Assembly (NCBI GenBank): GCA_040905845.1
Contig: JBBDQV010000042.1
Coordinates: 1-9,996 of the forward strand
Direction of reading: 5' to 3'
Source: VGDP01 sp040905845
GTDB taxonomy: Bacteria; Pseudomonadota; Alphaproteobacteria; SP197
Length of the DNA stretch: 9,996 bases
Notes under the pieces: model-generated
What the model saw: only the letters and a program-made list of their open reading frames with translations
Told to the model about the DNA's origin: nothing
Database searches by the model: none
Made by a program: the position numbers and the translations under genes
Part shown: positions 7,894-9,996 of the stretch, in pieces
How positions within the stretch are numbered: position 1 is the first letter of the stretch
Layout: every line of letters starts with the position of its first letter

Positions 7894-8727
7894 TCAGTCC
7901 CGCTTGCGGCAGCGGATTTCGATTGGGATGAGGCCGCCCTCGGCGAGGCCGCGCGCGATGTTCGCGCTCGCCTGGGCCGCCCGATCGCCGTGGACGAGTT
8001 GAACCACCCGCTGCGGCGACTTCTCGCCCCGTTCGACCGCCGCGCGCATGCGGGCATTGTAGGCGAGCGTCTCGCGCAGGGTGTCGCGCCAGGCGGTGAC
8101 CGCGAAGCCCGCCGCCTCGAGCCCCAGCCGCGTCGCCTCGGGCGTCGCGAGGAAGCTCGCCTCGGCCGTGGCCGCCCACGGCGTCGGGAACTCGACCGGC
8201 GCGCCGGGGCCAAGCCCGATCTCGGCCAGCACCACCCAGGCCTTCGGCTTCAGCACCCGGTGGATCTCGCGATAGAAGCCTGGTTTGTCCGCGATGTTCA
8301 TCGCCACGTTGAGCGAGTAGGCGCCGTCGAACGTGCCGGCCGCGAACGGCATGGCGAGCGCGTCGCCCTGCTCGAAGACGACGCGCGAGTCGAGGCCGAC
8401 GAGACGCGTGATGTGGCGGGCGACGGCGCAGAACTCGGGCGTCAGGTCGATCCCGGTCACGCGGCAGCCGAAGCGGTCGGCGATCAGGCGCGCCGGCCCG
8501 CCGATGCCGCTGCCCACGTCGAGCACATGATCGCTCGCCGCGATGTCGAGCGTCGCCGCCAGCTCCTCGGTCGCCTCCAGGCCGCGGCCGTGGAACTGGT
8601 CGTAGGGCGCCAAATCGGCCAGGGTCGGGCGGTCGGGATCGACGCCGTCCTGCCGTAAGGCCGCGCGCAGCCGGTCCAGCAGGTCGCCGCTCGTGTAGTG
8701 GTCGGTTACAGGGGTTGTCATGGTCAT
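7894..8727 (-). CDS. Class I SAM-dependent methyltransferase (UbiE-like fold)
   Basis: This encodes a 277-residue Rossmann-fold methyltransferase. SAM-binding motif I is VLDVGSGIGGPAR (68-80), the acidic residue after strand 2 is D94 in TGIDLTPEF, and QGDALAMPF (120-128) and FDGAYSLNVAMN (133-144) follow. A pre-motif LAPYDQFHGRGLEAT (39-53) is shared with a group of small-molecule methyltransferases related to sarcosine/dimethylglycine and UbiE-like enzymes, so a small-molecule substrate is more likely than DNA or protein. The substrate itself cannot be named. Two starts are possible, ATG at 8727 or 8721; both follow the same GAGGA. The gene begins 7 bases after the mltA stop and is probably cotranscribed with it. 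It ends 18 bases from the convergent restriction-modification gene, and no terminator hairpin is visible between them. It has high G+C like mltA, so there is no sign that it belongs to the restriction gene. Confidence 0.85.
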   Translation of the reverse strand: MTMTTPVTDHYTSGDLLDRLRAALRQDGVDPDRPTLADLAPYDQFHGRGLEATEELAATLDIAASDHVLDVGSGIGGPARLIADRFGCRVTGIDLTPEFCAVARHITRLVGLDSRVVFEQGDALAMPFAAGTFDGAYSLNVAMNIADKPGFYREIHRVLKPKAWVVLAEIGLGPGAPVEFPTPWAATAEASFLATPEATRLGLEAAGFAVTAWRDTLRETLAYNARMRAAVERGEKSPQRVVQLVHGDRAAQASANIARGLAEGGLIPIEIRCRKRD

Positions 8728-8731
8728 GTGA

Positions 8732-8736
8732 TCCTC
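8732..8736 (-). promoter_or_regulatory. Ribosome binding site of the methyltransferase gene
   Basis: GAGGA on the minus strand overlaps the mltA stop codon (TGA, 8737-8735), so a ribosome finishing mltA covers this site. It lies 4 bases before the ATG at 8727 and 10 bases before the ATG at 8721, leaving the exact start open. Confidence 0.55.
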
Positions 8737-9919
8737 AAGGCGCGCTCGCGACCGTCAGCATCGTGGGCAGCAGGACGTAATAGCCGCCGGTGTGCTTCAT
8801 GGTGCCGGCGCGCCATTCGGCTTCCGCGCCGCCGCCCCAGTAGAGGTCGCCGCGCACCGGGCCCTTGATCGCGCCGCCGGTGTCCTGGGCGATCACGAGC
8901 CGGCGCCACGTCTCGTCGGGCGCGCCCTCGGCCGGCCCCGGCACCGTGACCTCGAGCCACAACGGCACGCCCAGCGCGATGAACCGGCGATCGACGGCGA
9001 GGCTGCGCGCGGGCGTCAGCACAACCCCCATGGCGCCGACCGGGCCTTCGCCGTCGAGCTCGCGAAAGAACACGGCGGAGGGGTTGAGGTTCATGACCGC
9101 GCGCGCCTCGTCCGGGTGCTGCGCAAGCCAGGCCTTGATCGTCTGCAGCGAGACCTCGTCCTTGGTCAACGCGCCGCGCTCGACCAGCGCCTTGCCGATC
9201 GCGAAATACCGCCGGCCGTTCTGCGCGGCGTAGCCGACGCGCATCACGCCGCCCTCGGCAAGCCGCACCTGGCCCGAGCCCTGGATCTCGAGGAAGAACG
9301 CATCGATCGCGTCATCGACCCAGGCCAGCACGGGCGCCGTACCGTCAACCGCGCCATCGGCGATCGCCGCGCGGTCCGGGTAGGGCTGCAGCGCGCCCGC
9401 CTCGACGCGCCCGGCGATCGAACGGCCCGCCAGGTCCTCGGCGAACTGGCCGAGGTCCACGGTCACCAGGTCCTCGGGGCGGCCGTAGAGCGGCACGGCG
9501 AAGCGCTGGGAGGCAGCGCGGCTGCCGTCGAGCACCGGCTCGAAATAGCCGGTGAACAGGCCGTCGGCCACGCCGTTGTTGGTCGCGCGCCAAGGCTGGA
9601 ACCAGGTCTCGAAGTAGGCGCGCGCCGCCGCCGGATGGCCAGGCGGCACGTCGTTCGCCGCGACGCACGCCGTCCGCCAGTCGCCGACGACGCCGAAGTC
9701 GCCGTTGCGGCCCAGGGCGTCGGAGGCGTCCCGCTTGGCCCAGATGGCGCAGCCGCGTTTGAATGTATCGAGCGCCGAGGCGTGGTCGTCGTCGGCCCAG
9801 CCGGCGAGATCGGCGAAGCGCACGGACTCGAGCGCCAGCGCGTCCTCGACGGGCGGCGGCGCGGCGCAGGCGGCGAGCACAAGGAGCGCCAGGAGCGCCG
9901 GCGCGCGCGCCCGGCGCAT
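8735..9919 (-). CDS. mltA: Membrane-bound lytic murein transglycosylase A (MltA)
   Basis: MltA cleaves the glycan strands of peptidoglycan between MurNAc and GlcNAc, leaving 1,6-anhydro ends, and takes part in wall turnover. The 394-residue product begins with a lipoprotein signal: basic MRRAR, a hydrophobic stretch and the lipobox LAAC with C18 as lipidation site. The MltA domain includes LFTGYFEPVLDGS (121-133), VPLYGRPEDLV (142-152) and DAFFLEIQGSGQV (206-218). The C-terminal 3D (double-psi barrel) domain carries AQDTGGAIKGPVRGDLYWG (344-362), with the conserved aspartates D346 and D358 in the active-site region. The ATG at 9919 is preferred because it gives a proper signal peptide and overlaps the Tim44 stop (TGATG); a longer open frame reaching 9991 runs into that upstream gene. 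Length is normal for the family. The protein should sit in the periplasm, anchored in the outer membrane. Confidence 0.96.
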   Translation of the reverse strand: MRRARAPALLALLVLAACAAPPPVEDALALESVRFADLAGWADDDHASALDTFKRGCAIWAKRDASDALGRNGDFGVVGDWRTACVAANDVPPGHPAAARAYFETWFQPWRATNNGVADGLFTGYFEPVLDGSRAASQRFAVPLYGRPEDLVTVDLGQFAEDLAGRSIAGRVEAGALQPYPDRAAIADGAVDGTAPVLAWVDDAIDAFFLEIQGSGQVRLAEGGVMRVGYAAQNGRRYFAIGKALVERGALTKDEVSLQTIKAWLAQHPDEARAVMNLNPSAVFFRELDGEGPVGAMGVVLTPARSLAVDRRFIALGVPLWLEVTVPGPAEGAPDETWRRLVIAQDTGGAIKGPVRGDLYWGGGAEAEWRAGTMKHTGGYYVLLPTMLTVASAP

Positions 9920-9996
9920 CAGCTCGGGCTGCGGGGGGCGACCAGCAACCAGTTGGGGTCGCGCGAGCGCGTGTCGCGCTCGAACGTCCACAGGTC
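9919..9996 (-). CDS. Tim44/TimA-domain protein, C-terminal end (partial)
   Basis: Only the last 25 codons lie in the window. They translate to a peptide containing LWTFERDTRSRDPNWLL and ending in SPS, then TGA. The WTFERD...DPNWLL pattern is the typical C-terminus of alphaproteobacterial Tim44-like (TimA) proteins, whose genes usually precede mltA. The family resembles the C-terminal domain of mitochondrial Tim44 and is thought to act at the inner membrane, though its bacterial function is poorly defined. The stop codon shares one base with the mltA ATG, so the two genes are likely cotranscribed and coupled. The gene continues beyond the right edge. Confidence 0.8.
   Translation of the reverse strand, partial: DLWTFERDTRSRDPNWLLVAPRSPS

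Overview
The window looks like chromosomal DNA of a high-GC alphaproteobacterium. Two things point there. First, the right edge has a Tim44/TimA-type gene directly followed by the lipoprotein lytic transglycosylase mltA, and an Smr-domain gene lies further along on the same strand; Tim44, mltA and smr are commonly neighbours in Alphaproteobacteria. Second, hand-counted sample lines from the flanking genes are about 68-78% G+C. The genus cannot be read from the sequence.

Layout, right to left along the minus strand: the last 25 codons of a Tim44-domain gene (9919-9996), mltA (8735-9919), a class I SAM-dependent methyltransferase (7894-8727), then lutA (2686-3450), lutB (1266-2681), lutC (607-1269) and an Smr-domain gene (60-620). 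These are tightly packed. Tim44/mltA share one base, mltA and the methyltransferase are 7 bases apart, lutA/lutB are 4 bases apart, lutB/lutC overlap by 4 bases and lutC/smr overlap by 14. LutA, LutB and LutC together form the iron-sulfur L-lactate oxidation complex. No lactate permease or lut regulator is present.

One gene runs the other way. A 4.3-kb gene (3592-7875, plus strand) encodes a 1427-residue single-chain restriction-modification-type protein: an N-terminal PD-(D/E)XK nuclease, a long helical connector, an Eco57I-like N6-adenine methyltransferase with motifs X, I and NPPW, and a C-terminal target-recognition region. Sampled lines of it are about 50-67% G+C, clearly below its neighbours. 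It is isolated: no helicase, specificity subunit, or DISARM or BREX partner is in the window. It is the accessory element here and most likely a horizontally acquired type IIG-like defence gene.

The only intergenic stretch of note is the 141-base divergent region between lutA and this gene (3451-3591), which must carry both promoters. The left edge (1-59) is a short, relatively AT-rich non-coding stretch of unknown origin. No RNA genes, CRISPR arrays, transposase genes or attachment sites were recognised.
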